A DNA stretch of 64,000 nt from an uncultured Planctomycetia bacterium (lineage in GTDB: Bacteria; Planctomycetota; Phycisphaerae; FEN-1346; JAACEH01): NCBI GenBank assembly GCA_903929765.1, contig CAIYVX010000105.1, positions 1 through 64,000 on the forward strand. Direction: 5' to 3'. The notes beneath the pieces are model-generated. The model searched no databases. It was not told the origin of the DNA and was given only the letters and a program-made list of their open reading frames with translations. Positions 7,525-16,143 of the stretch are shown here, in pieces; position 1 is the first letter of the stretch; each line of letters begins with the position of its first letter. The position numbers were made by a program, and so were the translations under genes.

Positions 7525-9012
7525 CTATATGTTCTTCAGCAGCGACAGCACCAGTTGCGGGTTGGCGTTGGCGGCGGCGAGGACGCTGGTGCCGGCCTGT
7601 TCCAGAATCTGGGCCTTGCTCATGGCGGCCGTTTCGGAGGCGTAGTTGGTGTCCACGATGGTGGAATTGGCGCTGGTGACGTTGTCGAGCGTGGTGTTCA
7701 ATGAGGCAATCTGCGGCGCCAGAGTATCGCTCTGAATGGCGCCGATCTGCCCGCGAAGGGTCGAGACCTGGGTGATGGCCGCGTTGACGATGTTGGCCGC
7801 CGTGGTGAAGTTTCCGGTCGACAAGGCGTTCGTCCCGCCGGTCTTGAGGGTACTCAGATAGCCGGTGGCCGAAGAGCCCAGGTTGTTCGAGGCGGAATTG
7901 CTAATACCAAGAGCGACCTGGTTGCTGGTATTGATCTGGGCGCCGACCTGGAACTTCGCACCACCTTGGAGAATGTTGAACGAAGCGGCGGCGGTGTTCA
8001 CGTTCGCGGCGGCGATGGTGAAGGTCATGTTGAGGCCGGACTGGTTGACCGTGACGTTCAAACCGTTCACCGAGACGCCGGTGGCCGTACCGTTGACCGT
8101 AACCGCGGCGTCAGAACCCTTGGATGTGTTTGTGACGGCGCCACCGTTGGCGTCCGTAACCTGAATACTGCCACCGGTCGCACTGATCACCGTGCCAGAA
8201 CCATAGACGGCGGTAGCGCCGGTAGAATCCGTCGAGGTGAGGTCCACAGTGGTAGCGGCACCCGTATTAGCCGCAAAGACGCCGGTCTGGGCGGTCAGAG
8301 CGTTAACATCGGTGGTCAGCGTGATGGCGCTGGCAACGTCGCCCGCGCTCAGAGTGAGCTGAGCGGAGCCGAGCGCGCCCGTGAGGGTGATGACCGAGCC
8401 GGCGGTAAGCGCGCCTCGGTTGGCGTTGGTGAGCTGGAGGTGCGCCTGCTTCATGCTGGGGCCGGCCGCCGTACGAGAGTCGATGGAGTAGTTGACCGCC
8501 GTGCTGGCACCGCTGAAGACCGCCTGGCTGATGTTTAAAGAGGCCGGGGTGATGTCGGTGTTCGTCACGCCCGTGGTCTTGTAGCCCAGGGTGCCGTCGA
8601 GCAGGTTGCTGCCGTTGAACTGCGTCGTGTTGGCGATACGGTCGATGCTGGCCAGGGCCTGGTCGATCTGCATCTGATTGGCCGCCGTCTGGGCGGTACT
8701 CATGCCGCCGGTCGAGGCTGCGGTGTCGACCATCCCCTGAATCGTCAGGAGCAGGCTGTTGGTCTGGCTGAGGGCGCCTTCGGCGGTGCCTAACATGTTG
8801 TTGGCCTGAGTGGCATTGGTGATGGCGGAGTTGAGGGCCACCATCTGCGACTGCATGGCGTTGCTGGCGATCAGGCCGGCGGGGTTGTCGGCGCCGGAGT
8901 TGATCTGCAGGCCGGTGGAGAGACGCTGCAAACTGGTGTTCATCTGGTTCGAGGCTTTGGCAAGGTTTTGCTGCGCGATCATACTGGCGACATTCGTGTT
9001 AATGGTAGTCAT
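7525..9012 (-). CDS. Flagellin (filament subunit)
   Basis: 495 residues. The N-terminal D0/D1 coiled-coil region is canonical (INTNVASMIAQQNL, LQRLSTGLQINSGADNPAGL) and the C-terminal D1/D0 helices end in QLVLSLLKNI. The Thr/Ala/Gly-rich middle (about residues 150-400) is the variable, surface-exposed filament domain. Flagellin is exported by the flagellar type III apparatus and polymerises on the hook-filament junction proteins FlgK/FlgL encoded upstream. A strong AAGGAGG lies 10 bases before the ATG and overlaps a CsrA-like site. It has its own sigma-28-like promoter about 340 bp upstream, giving a long leader, and an intrinsic terminator. It is separated from the other flagellin by 559 bp, so the two can be expressed differently. 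Confidence 0.97.
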   Translation of the reverse strand: MTTINTNVASMIAQQNLAKASNQMNTSLQRLSTGLQINSGADNPAGLIASNAMQSQMVALNSAITNATQANNMLGTAEGALSQTNSLLLTIQGMVDTAASTGGMSTAQTAANQMQIDQALASIDRIANTTQFNGSNLLDGTLGYKTTGVTNTDITPASLNISQAVFSGASTAVNYSIDSRTAAGPSMKQAHLQLTNANRGALTAGSVITLTGALGSAQLTLSAGDVASAITLTTDVNALTAQTGVFAANTGAATTVDLTSTDSTGATAVYGSGTVISATGGSIQVTDANGGAVTNTSKGSDAAVTVNGTATGVSVNGLNVTVNQSGLNMTFTIAAANVNTAAASFNILQGGAKFQVGAQINTSNQVALGISNSASNNLGSSATGYLSTLKTGGTNALSTGNFTTAANIVNAAITQVSTLRGQIGAIQSDTLAPQIASLNTTLDNVTSANSTIVDTNYASETAAMSKAQILEQAGTSVLAAANANPQLVLSLLKNI

Positions 9013-9020
9013 TTAAGCCA

Positions 9021-9032
9021 ACCTCCTTGTTT
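9021..9032 (-). promoter_or_regulatory. CsrA-like binding site overlapping the flagellin ribosome binding site
   Basis: On the message strand AAACAAGGAGGT matches 10 of 12 positions of the CsrA SELEX consensus RUACARGGAUGU, and its GGAGG is the Shine-Dalgarno sequence. A second GGAU lies about 30 nt upstream (9052-9058). With csrA and fliW encoded 2-3 kb upstream, this resembles the CsrA-FliW-flagellin homeostasis circuit known from Bacillus. Binding itself is inferred. Confidence 0.6.
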
Positions 9033-9347
9033 TTCGGTACGATACTGGTTCGATCCTTCACGTTTTCCTGCGGGCTTCGAGGCCATCGTAAACTTCTCAG
9101 CCGGTCGATCGTTCCGGCCAAAAGCCGCCTTTGGCCTCGAATCGCCCCTGCACAATCCGGGGTGCTAACGCTCGACGCTGCCTGACGCCCAACTCGCCAA
9201 ACAAACAAATTACGGCGATTTCCGAGAGCGCCGCGAAAGTCCATTCGGGCGTCCGCCTGGCGGCTGACCTCCTTATGCCAGACGGCTGACACTCTCCGCT
9301 CGTGCCCCGGACCGGTCCCCGGCCCAATAACTCAAAAGGTAAATACC

Positions 9348-9375
9348 CTATCGGTGCGGCGTTATAGATTCTTGA
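9348..9375 (-). promoter_or_regulatory. Candidate sigma-28 (FliA) promoter for the first flagellin
   Basis: On the minus strand TCAAGAAT (9375-9368), 12-bp spacer, ACCGATAG (9355-9348), compared with the sigma-28 consensus TAAAGTTT-N11-GCCGATAA. The -10 core CCGATA is exact, the -35 is partial and the spacer is one base long. It would give a leader of roughly 330 nt before the flagellin start codon. Confidence 0.5.
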
Positions 9376-9418
9376 TTAAAAGCGCGGGGGAGGATTATCG
9401 GACGATGGAAAACGGCAG

Positions 9419-9567
9419 GCTTAAGACCTAAGGCTTGAGACCTAAGGCTTAAGGCTAAAGGCTAAAGGCTGAAGGATTAAGGCCGAAGGCCAAAGGCTTA
9501 AGGAAAAACCACCCCATCGGAGTCTTGCCTTAAGTCTTAAGTCTTACGCCTTAAGCCTTTAGCCTAC
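9419..9567. repeat. Degenerate TTAAGGCTTAAG-type repeat block
   Basis: About 15 overlapping variants of AAGGCTTAAGGC / TTAAGTCTTAAG fill the space between the two flagellin units, with opposite orientation in the left and right halves so that the block as a whole can fold back. A shorter copy lies between flgI and flgH (17675-17703). No gene is seen between 9013 and 9571. Confidence 0.8.
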
Positions 9568-9571
9568 TTTC

Positions 9572-11020
9572 CTACTTCAACAACTGCAAAACATAACTCG
9601 GCTCCTGATTGGCCAAAGCCATGGCGGCCTGAGCGGCCTGGGCCAGGACCTGTTGGCGCGAGAGGGCGGCCGTGGCGGTGGCGTAATCGGTGTCGGTGAT
9701 GGCGCTCTGGGCCGAAGAGAGGCTGGTCAGGCTGGTGTTGAGGCTGCTGGTCAGCGTGGCGAGGGTGTTGGCCTGGAAAGAACCGACGCGGGCCTGGGCG
9801 GAGGAGACCTGGCTTTGGGCTTCGTTGACGATGGACATGGCCTGCTGCAAGTTACCGGACGAAAGGGAGTTGGCCCCGCCGGTGGTCAGGCTGCTGAGGA
9901 AGCCGGTGAGCGAGTCGCCCAGAGCGGAGGCCTTCAGCGAGGGCACGCCGATGGAAACCTGCTGGGCGGCGCCGATCTGGGCGCCGAGTTGGAACAACGC
10001 TCCGCCGGAGGTGATGTTGAAGTTGGTCACGGCGCCCGGGCCGGCGGCATTGAAGGCGGTCTGGGCGGTCAGGTTGAAACTGAGGGTTCCCCCGTTGTAA
10101 TTGAGGGTCAGGCCTGTGCCGGTGGTGGCCTGGCCGTTGACGGTGGCGGCGATGTCTGTGCCGGAGGCGGAGGTAGCGGCGTTGCCAACGGAGTTCTGGA
10201 GGGCGAAGTCGGCGGGATTGCCGGTGGTGACGGTGGCGGAGGCGGTGGCGGCGCTGCCGTAGGCGGAGGTGTTGATTTCGACGGCGTTGGCGGGGTTGCC
10301 GGCGACGTAGGAGGCAGTGAGGCCGGTGGTGCTGGTCGTGCCGTTGATGGCGGCGAGAACCTGGGCCTTGGTCGTTCCGGCGGCGAAGGTGAGCGACTGG
10401 CTGCCGGTGGGTCCGGTGAAGTTGACGGTGACGGCGTTGGCGACGGTGGCGGCGGGGAAGAAGAGGGCGGCCTGGGTGGCGCTTTGGGTGAGCTGAACCT
10501 TGACCGGGATCGGCCCGGCGGTCATGCCGACGGGGGCGGAGGCAATGTTCAACTGCGAGACCTGGGCGGGATTGAGGCCGGAGGTCTTATAATCGAGCGA
10601 ACCGTCGAGGAGGTTCTGGCCGTTGAAGTTGGCGGCGCCGGCCTGCTGGTTGATCGAGGCGACCAGGGTGTCGAGCTGGTTCTGGTCGGCGGCCAACTGG
10701 GCGGGCGTCATGGCGGAGGTGTTGGCGGCGCTGGAGACGATTTGCTGGACCTTCAGGAGCAGGCTGGAAATGCCGGACATGGCGCTGTCGGCGGTGGCCA
10801 TGAGGTTGGAGGCCCGCTGGGCGTTCTGGAGAGCGTCGTTGACGCCGGAGATTTGCCCGCCGATGTTTCCGGCGGCGATGACGCCGGAGGGGTCGTCGCC
10901 GGCGCTATTGATCTTGAGACCGGTGGACAACTGCTCCATGGTGGTGTTCATGGCCGTATTGTTGCGGTCCATATAGAGGGCCGCGAGTACGGCGGACATG
11001 TTGGTATTAATTCGGGTCAT
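9572..11020 (-). CDS. Flagellin, second copy
   Basis: 482 residues with canonical ends: TRINTNMSAVLAALYMDRN and LSTGLKINSAGDDPSGV at the N terminus, EPSYVLQLLK at the C terminus, and an Ala/Thr/Gly-rich variable centre. The start is taken at ATG 11020 (MTRINTN), which has GGAG 9 bases upstream; the upstream in-frame ATG at 11035 would add five residues not found in flagellins. It is 27 bp downstream of csrA and so probably on the long flagellar transcript, unlike the other flagellin with its own leader. The two differ substantially in the central domain. No obvious CsrA consensus overlaps this ribosome binding site. Confidence 0.96.
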   Translation of the reverse strand: MTRINTNMSAVLAALYMDRNNTAMNTTMEQLSTGLKINSAGDDPSGVIAAGNIGGQISGVNDALQNAQRASNLMATADSAMSGISSLLLKVQQIVSSAANTSAMTPAQLAADQNQLDTLVASINQQAGAANFNGQNLLDGSLDYKTSGLNPAQVSQLNIASAPVGMTAGPIPVKVQLTQSATQAALFFPAATVANAVTVNFTGPTGSQSLTFAAGTTKAQVLAAINGTTSTTGLTASYVAGNPANAVEINTSAYGSAATASATVTTGNPADFALQNSVGNAATSASGTDIAATVNGQATTGTGLTLNYNGGTLSFNLTAQTAFNAAGPGAVTNFNITSGGALFQLGAQIGAAQQVSIGVPSLKASALGDSLTGFLSSLTTGGANSLSSGNLQQAMSIVNEAQSQVSSAQARVGSFQANTLATLTSSLNTSLTSLSSAQSAITDTDYATATAALSRQQVLAQAAQAAMALANQEPSYVLQLLK

Positions 11021-11047
11021 AATAAGTTTCTCCAAAACAGTCGGCCA

Positions 11048-11326
11048 TCAAGCCTTAATCACCGGCGATTTTTCCGTAGTCTGAGGCTTGAGTCCGGCGG
11101 CCTCTTTGACGATCGATTCCAGGAGGGCGACGTCGCTGACGGCGACGTTGGCGGCGGCGCGGTTCTCGCTGCGAATGGCCTCGTAAACTTCCTTGCGGTG
11201 GACGGGAATGGCGGTCGGGGCGTTGATGCCCAGTCGCACTTTGTCGCCGCGAATGTCGACAATGGTAATTTCGATCAGATCGCCGATCATGATCGTCTGG
11301 TCCTTCTGTCGTGACAACACCAGCAT
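11048..11326 (-). CDS. csrA: Translational regulator CsrA
   Basis: CsrA is a small dimeric RNA-binding protein that blocks ribosome access by binding GGA motifs in leaders. The 92-residue product opens with [20 protein letters not shown] and continues through [20 protein letters not shown], the complete CsrA core including the conserved strand-1 and strand-5 (VHR) RNA-binding residues. About 30 residues extend beyond the usual 60-65 residue core. The ATG at 11326 has AGGGAGG 8 bases upstream, while a longer reading to 11383 runs through repeat DNA. It lies between fliW and a flagellin gene, as in other CsrA-FliW-flagellin loci. Confidence 0.97.
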   Translation of the reverse strand: MLVLSRQKDQTIMIGDLIEITIVDIRGDKVRLGINAPTAIPVHRKEVYEAIRSENRAAANVAVSDVALLESIVKEAAGLKPQTTEKSPVIKA

Positions 11327-11359
11327 GGCTTCGTCCTCCCTGATTGGCCTGGTTATAAT

Positions 11360-11455
11360 CATGGCCTGACTGCGGCGGACCATGGCACTCTTCTATGAAT
11401 TGGTGCGTGCAAGCACGCACCCTACATAATCATGGCCGCAAGCGGCCATGCCACC
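11360..11455. repeat. Palindromic repeats between fliW and csrA
   Basis: Three hairpin units lie here: ATGGCCTGACTGCGG...GGACCATGGCAC; GGTGCGTGC-AA-GCACGCACC; and ATGGCCGC-AA-GCGGCCAT followed by GCCACC. They separate two genes that function together and may weaken read-through or stabilise the upstream message. There is no T tract. Confidence 0.8.
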
Positions 11456-11464
11456 ACATTCTTC

Positions 11465-11917
11465 TCAGCCGGCCTGGCCGACGAGTTCCGGTTCGCGTCG
11501 CGGGACGAGGACTTCGTGGCGGGTGGTCAATTGTCGGTCGCAGAGGACCACCTGGCGCGCCTGTCGCGTGCGGGCGTTGAAGACGAGCGGTCCCTGGAGG
11601 TTGGCGGTGATGTGGTCGGCGTCGCGATTGCAGATGACGAAGACCTCGCCGTCGGCGGCGTTTTCCAGGGCGATGGCCCGCAGTTCCTCGGTCTGGACGC
11701 GGACCTGGTAGTCGCCGAAAAAGTTCTGCGGGCGCACCAGGATGAAGGCCAGGTCCGGGGTGTCGGCCGACTGGAGCCAGAAAAAATCGCTCTGCGGCGA
11801 AGCCTGGAGCAAGACCCAGCGTTTGAACTCCGGGAAGCCCAGGAGTCCGAGCGGGAACTCGATGACCCGCTCCCGAGCGACTTCCAATTCCCCAAACCGC
11901 TTTGTTCGCACCTTCAT
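11465..11917 (-). CDS. fliW: Flagellar assembly factor FliW
   Basis: 150 residues, the usual FliW length. Family signatures are KRFGELEV, IEFPLGLLGFPEFKRWVLL, FFWLQSADTPDLAFILVRP and ADHITANLQGPLVFNARTR. In Bacillus and other flagellates FliW binds either flagellin or CsrA. When secreted flagellin runs low, free FliW antagonises CsrA and flagellin translation resumes. Its position directly upstream of csrA and two flagellins fits that circuit. It starts 44 bp after flgL in the same direction. The C-terminal tail is slightly extended and Arg-rich. Confidence 0.96.
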   Translation of the reverse strand: MKVRTKRFGELEVARERVIEFPLGLLGFPEFKRWVLLQASPQSDFFWLQSADTPDLAFILVRPQNFFGDYQVRVQTEELRAIALENAADGEVFVICNRDADHITANLQGPLVFNARTRQARQVVLCDRQLTTRHEVLVPRREPELVGQAG

Positions 11918-11961
11918 AACTGCCTCCCTTTCTTATACCCCTTCGTTTGCGTCAACAATGA

Positions 11962-13884
11962 CTATAGGTAATTGATTAACGTTTGCGGCAACAGTTTCGC
12001 CGTGGCCTGCAAGCTGGCCTGATAGGCGGTCTGGAGCGTCTGAAATTTGGTGATGGCGCTGGCGTAATCGAGATCGCGGACGTCGGAGAGCAGGCCCTGA
12101 AGCTGGGTGGTGCTGTCCTGAAGCTGGGTGCCGGCGGTGGTGAAGTTCTGCATCTGGACGCCCAGTCCGCCCCGGGCCGCCGAGACGTTGCCGGTCTGGG
12201 TCTGAAGGGCCGCTCCGGCGGCGGTGATGGCGGCGCTGCTGCCCGACTGCAAAGCGTCGCGCAGGGCGTAAAGGCTCTGGAAGATGCCCTGTTCGCCGAC
12301 CGGGGCGACGTCGCTGCCGGTGATCAGGTTGCCGGCGGCCGGCTGATTGATTCCCAGGTTCGCGGCGGCCGTGCTGTTGTTCAGGGCGGCGACCTGGAAC
12401 GTGCCGCCCCCGGCCGTGGAGTCGACCAGGGCGATGCCGTTGCCGGACGAGTTCAAAGAAGCCGTGACCTTGCCGGCGTTGCCGGCGGCGGAGTTGATGG
12501 CGTTAATCACGTCATTGACCGTCGTCGTCCCGGTCACGCTGACGTTGAAGGCCGCGCCGCTCTTGGTCGCGATCTGAAAGTCCGGCTGGCCGGCACCGGC
12601 GGTCTGGACGCCGGCACCGGAGTTGAGGGTTGCGAGCGACGTGGCCGTGGTCATGGTGCGCAGGCCGAGGTCGGTCGCGGTGACACCGTTGTTTTCGCCA
12701 ATCGACATGGTCTGGTTGGCCATCTGGTTGGTCACGGTCAGTCCCTGGCCGGAGGCGGAGATGGCGGCCTGGACCGGCAACCCGCAGCCATTGATGGCGT
12801 TGATCAGATCGCCCACGGTCGAAAGTCCCGCGGTGGCGATGGTTTTGGTCGTGCCGCCGACGGTGATCTGGAAGCCGGCGGCCTGATTGATGCCGGCGCC
12901 GCCGTTGAGGGACGAGAGCGACGTGATCGTCGTGATTTCGTTGTTCAAGTTCGTTCCGACCAGCGGCGTGTTGACCGGCAAGGGCGTGGCCTGGAGCAGG
13001 CCGAGGCTGGCGGCGGTCCTCCCGCCGGCGGCCTCCTGCACGCTGATCGCGGTCCCGGCAGCGCCCGTGAGCTTCAGACCGTTTTTGGCCGCGTTGATCG
13101 AGGCCGTGACATTGACCACGCCGTTGGCGTTGATCGTGTTGACGACGTCCTGCACGGACTTGCAAGCCGAGAGATCGACCGAGGTCGAATTCGTGCCGTC
13201 GGCGATGACGATGCTGCCTAACTGGACCCCTTGCCCGTTGTTAAGTTGCAGGAGCCGCGTCGGCGTGGTCACGGCCGGGTTGAGGGTGTTGGAGCTGGTC
13301 ACGGCGGCGCTGGAGCTGCCGAAGGCCTGGAGGGCGGTGACGTTGTAGTTGGCCACGGCCCCGGCGCCGGTGGCCGTGGTCAGGCTGTTATTGTTCCCGT
13401 TGAACTGCACGCCGTTGTTGGTCAGGGTGAAGGGGGTCTGCTGCGTGGCCGTGCCGCCGAAGATGTAGTTCCCGTTGAACTGGGTATTGCCGATCTGGGT
13501 TAACTGCTGAATCAGACCGTTGATCACAGTGACATCGTTGGCGGTGGTGGCGGCGCTGGAGCTGGAGCCGATGGCGCCGGAAGCGACGGAGGCGGCCTGG
13601 TTCAACAGGGACTGCACGCTGGTCAGGGCCTGGTCGGTAGCCTTCATATACGATTGGGCGTTGGTGATGTTGGTGGCGGCCTGGCCCTGGCGTGAAATCA
13701 GGCTCTGGAAGCCGAGGGCGGCGGCGGCCCCCGACGGATCGACGCTGGGGGTGGTCAGTCTCAGGCCGGAGGACAACTGCTGCTCCAGGGTCTGCAACTG
13801 GCTCATGTTGCCGTCGATGTTGGCCACCGACGTCTGGGCCAGCATCTGCGACGAAACCCGCGTACTCGAAACCATAAGCCCCAT
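11962..13884 (-). CDS. flgL: Hook-filament junction protein FlgL (HAP3) with three hook-IN motif repeats
   Basis: 640 residues, about twice the length of enterobacterial FlgL. The ends are typical: SSTRVSSQMLAQTSVANIDG and LRLTTPSVDPSGAAAAL at the N terminus, and DLDYASAITKFQTLQTAYQA near the C terminus. The extra central mass contains three related segments of about 90-100 residues (around 215-290, 310-400 and 410-510), each with a V-x-D-x-I-N-x-I-N helix followed by a V-x-A-x-I/L-N/S-x-G-x-G-L strand, the pattern of the flagellin hook-IN motif. These probably form outward-facing domains. AAGGAG lies 7 bases before the ATG. It follows flgK by 23 bp in one operon. Confidence 0.93.
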   Translation of the reverse strand: MGLMVSSTRVSSQMLAQTSVANIDGNMSQLQTLEQQLSSGLRLTTPSVDPSGAAAALGFQSLISRQGQAATNITNAQSYMKATDQALTSVQSLLNQAASVASGAIGSSSSAATTANDVTVINGLIQQLTQIGNTQFNGNYIFGGTATQQTPFTLTNNGVQFNGNNNSLTTATGAGAVANYNVTALQAFGSSSAAVTSSNTLNPAVTTPTRLLQLNNGQGVQLGSIVIADGTNSTSVDLSACKSVQDVVNTINANGVVNVTASINAAKNGLKLTGAAGTAISVQEAAGGRTAASLGLLQATPLPVNTPLVGTNLNNEITTITSLSSLNGGAGINQAAGFQITVGGTTKTIATAGLSTVGDLINAINGCGLPVQAAISASGQGLTVTNQMANQTMSIGENNGVTATDLGLRTMTTATSLATLNSGAGVQTAGAGQPDFQIATKSGAAFNVSVTGTTTVNDVINAINSAAGNAGKVTASLNSSGNGIALVDSTAGGGTFQVAALNNSTAAANLGINQPAAGNLITGSDVAPVGEQGIFQSLYALRDALQSGSSAAITAAGAALQTQTGNVSAARGGLGVQMQNFTTAGTQLQDSTTQLQGLLSDVRDLDYASAITKFQTLQTAYQASLQATAKLLPQTLINYL

Positions 13885-13907
13885 GGCTGACTCCTTCGGT
13901 AATTCTT

Positions 13908-15620
13908 TTACATCTGTATCAGCGTCTGCATCAACTGCTGCATGGTCATGATGAATTTTGCTGCGGCGGCGTAGCCGTTCTGATACTGGATCATGTTCAC
14001 GGCCTCCTCGTCGAGGTTGACGCCGCTGATGGCCTGCTGGTCGTTGGTGGCCGTGGTCAGAAAGGCCGCGGCGGCGGCGCTGGAGGATTTGGCGTTCTGG
14101 GCATTGACGGCCAGGGTCGTCGCGGCCTGCTGCTGGTAGCCGAGCAGGCTGACGTTGCCCAGCGAGCTGAGCGAGGTGTTGGCCAGGTTGGCGATCTGGC
14201 GGGCGATCGAGCCGTCGCCGCTCTGGCCCACGAGGCCGGTGGCCAGGGTTCCGGGGTTGGCGCTGTTGGCCGAGGAAATTCCGATCGTCGCCGAGTCGTA
14301 ACCCGTAAACAGGCCGCCCAGCCCGAGCGACGACAGGGTGTTGCTGGTATCCTGGCTGAAGGAGATCGACACGCCGGGGGTGGATCCGTTGACCACCAAC
14401 TGGTTCGTGCTGTTGACGTAGGCCTGGACGTTTGGGATACCGTTCAACTGGGTGGCCAGGCTATTGAGGGTGGTGGCGCCGGCCCCGGCCAAATTGGCCG
14501 TGCCGGGGGGCACGTTCATGGTAATCAGGGAAGATACGGTCTGCCCGGTCGCGTTGTTGGTGACATTGATCAGGAAGGAGCCGCTCTGCGGCGACATGGG
14601 CAAGCCGGCCTGCAAAGAATTCAGCGAGGCCGTGGGGTCGAGTACGGACTGCGAAGCGGTGAGCGAAGACTGCGGCGTGGTGCCGACGCCCCCGGCGGTC
14701 AGCGAGTTGACCGCCGAGATCAACCCCTGCGTCAGGGTGTCGAGGGAACTGATCTGTCCGGTGCACCACTGGTCGCGGGTGGCGATCTGTCCGGCCAGGT
14801 CGCCGCCGGTGATCGGCAGCGGCTCGCTGTTATCGGAGTATTCCACCTGCGACACGCTCTGGCCGCCGTTGGCGACGGTCTGCGTTTTCAAGGTCCGGGA
14901 CGCCGCACCGTCGACCAGGACGGTGTTGCCGACCAGGACGTTGACCGACCCGTCGTTCTGCGTCACGGTCCGAATTCCGATCAACTGCGAGAGGCTCTGG
15001 AGGGCCGAGTCCCGCTCGTCCTCCAGGCCCGGAGCGCTGCCGGAGACGCCCTGCTCGGCCTGCATGATCTGCGTGTTCAGGCCGGCGACCTGGCCGGCCA
15101 ACTGGTTGATCTGGGCCACGTCGGTCTGGATCGAGGTATTGGCCTGCTGCCGCAACTGGTCCAAGCCGGAGCGGACCTGGACAATCGAGCTGGCCAGGGT
15201 CTGGGCCTGCGAGACGGCGATGGTCCGTTGTCCCGCGTTGGTGGGTGTGGCGGCCAGGGCGCTGAAGGCGTTGAAAAAATTGGTCAGCGACGAGGTCAGG
15301 TCGGTGGAGGAGGTGTCGGCGTAGAGGCTCTCGATCTGCGAGAGGCTCTGGTTCTGGACGGAGGCGCTCTGGGCGTCGCTGGTGGCGCTCCAGACCTGGG
15401 CGTTGACGGCGGCGCTGTAGACCCGCTGAATACTCTGGACCTGGACGCCGGTGCCGAGCTTGAAGCCGGTGGTCTGGGCGGGAGCGGCGGCCAGGATGGC
15501 ATTTTCCCGGCTGTAGCCGGGCGTGTTGGCGTTGGCGATGTTGTTGCCGACGGTCTCCAGGGCCGTCTGGGCCGCATTCAAGGCCGTCAGGCCGACGTTC
15601 ATCGCCGCGGAAATACCCAT
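13908..15620 (-). CDS. flgK: Hook-filament junction protein FlgK (HAP1)
   Basis: 570 residues. It starts with MNVGLTALNAAQTALETVGN and NIANANTPGYSRE, the SGL-x-A/ANTPGYSR signature of FlgK, and ends with GVNLDEEAVNMIQYQNGYAA, the conserved C-terminal coiled coil (NLDEE-x-x-N-x-x-x-YQ-x-x-Y). FlgK caps the hook and, with FlgL, forms the junction on which filament grows. The chaperone FlgN is encoded immediately upstream (7 bp). The GAGGT before ATG 15620 supports the start. Length and ends are complete. Confidence 0.97.
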   Translation of the reverse strand: MGISAAMNVGLTALNAAQTALETVGNNIANANTPGYSRENAILAAAPAQTTGFKLGTGVQVQSIQRVYSAAVNAQVWSATSDAQSASVQNQSLSQIESLYADTSSTDLTSSLTNFFNAFSALAATPTNAGQRTIAVSQAQTLASSIVQVRSGLDQLRQQANTSIQTDVAQINQLAGQVAGLNTQIMQAEQGVSGSAPGLEDERDSALQSLSQLIGIRTVTQNDGSVNVLVGNTVLVDGAASRTLKTQTVANGGQSVSQVEYSDNSEPLPITGGDLAGQIATRDQWCTGQISSLDTLTQGLISAVNSLTAGGVGTTPQSSLTASQSVLDPTASLNSLQAGLPMSPQSGSFLINVTNNATGQTVSSLITMNVPPGTANLAGAGATTLNSLATQLNGIPNVQAYVNSTNQLVVNGSTPGVSISFSQDTSNTLSSLGLGGLFTGYDSATIGISSANSANPGTLATGLVGQSGDGSIARQIANLANTSLSSLGNVSLLGYQQQAATTLAVNAQNAKSSSAAAAAFLTTATNDQQAISGVNLDEEAVNMIQYQNGYAAAAKFIMTMQQLMQTLIQM

Positions 15621-15627
15621 TGATACC

Positions 15628-16143
15628 TCACACTTTCAGATCAAGAACATTCATGGCCGACCGCCGGGTCTGCACGGCCCGTCCGCCGCGCGTATAGGCC
15701 CGCCGCCCCGGGGCGCCGGTCAGGAGAATTTCCAGCAGTTCGTTGAAATAGGGCAACAGCCGGCGGGCCAGCAGGCTCATGGCCTGATTGATGGCCTGGA
15801 CCTGCCGAATGGTTCCCTGGAGGCGTTCGCGCAAGGCGAGCAGCCGCCCGCCCGACTCGTCGCCCAGGGCCACGGCCAGGTCGGCCAGCTTGGTCGTGGC
15901 CAACTCCTCGGGCCGGCGGCCCAGTTCGCCACCGAGGCGAATCATGGTCACCTGCCGACGCTGCTCTTCCTCGGCAATGGCCTTGGCCAGCCGGGCTTCT
16001 TCGGCCAGGAGCAACTCCAGCCGCTCGGTGTCGCGGGCGATCATGGCCTCGCGCCGGCGCTCGGCGGCGGCGAGCAGCCGCTCGTTGAGGCGAACCAGTT
16101 CCTCCAGATGCCGCTCCATGACCGGGGCCCAGCGACTGGTCAT
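15628..16143 (-). CDS. flgN: FlgN-family flagellar export chaperone
   Basis: 171 residues, almost wholly helical with heptad-like Leu and many Glu/Arg (LNERLLAAAERRREAMIARD, LEEARLAKAIAEEEQRR), then a helix-turn-helix ending near MSLLARRLLPYFNELLEI. This matches the FlgN fold, which holds FlgK and FlgL unfolded for type III export. The start codon overlaps the stop of the rod-binding gene (ATGA, 4 bp) and flgK follows after 7 bp. Sequence conservation in this family is low, so the assignment leans on fold pattern and position. Confidence 0.85.
   Translation of the reverse strand: MTSRWAPVMERHLEELVRLNERLLAAAERRREAMIARDTERLELLLAEEARLAKAIAEEEQRRQVTMIRLGGELGRRPEELATTKLADLAVALGDESGGRLLALRERLQGTIRQVQAINQAMSLLARRLLPYFNELLEILLTGAPGRRAYTRGGRAVQTRRSAMNVLDLKV

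Noticed and set aside
9419..9567. Attachment site or replication origin from the TTAAGGC repeat block
   Set aside because: No integrase, DnaA boxes or tRNA end is nearby; the block resembles other degenerate repeats of this genome.
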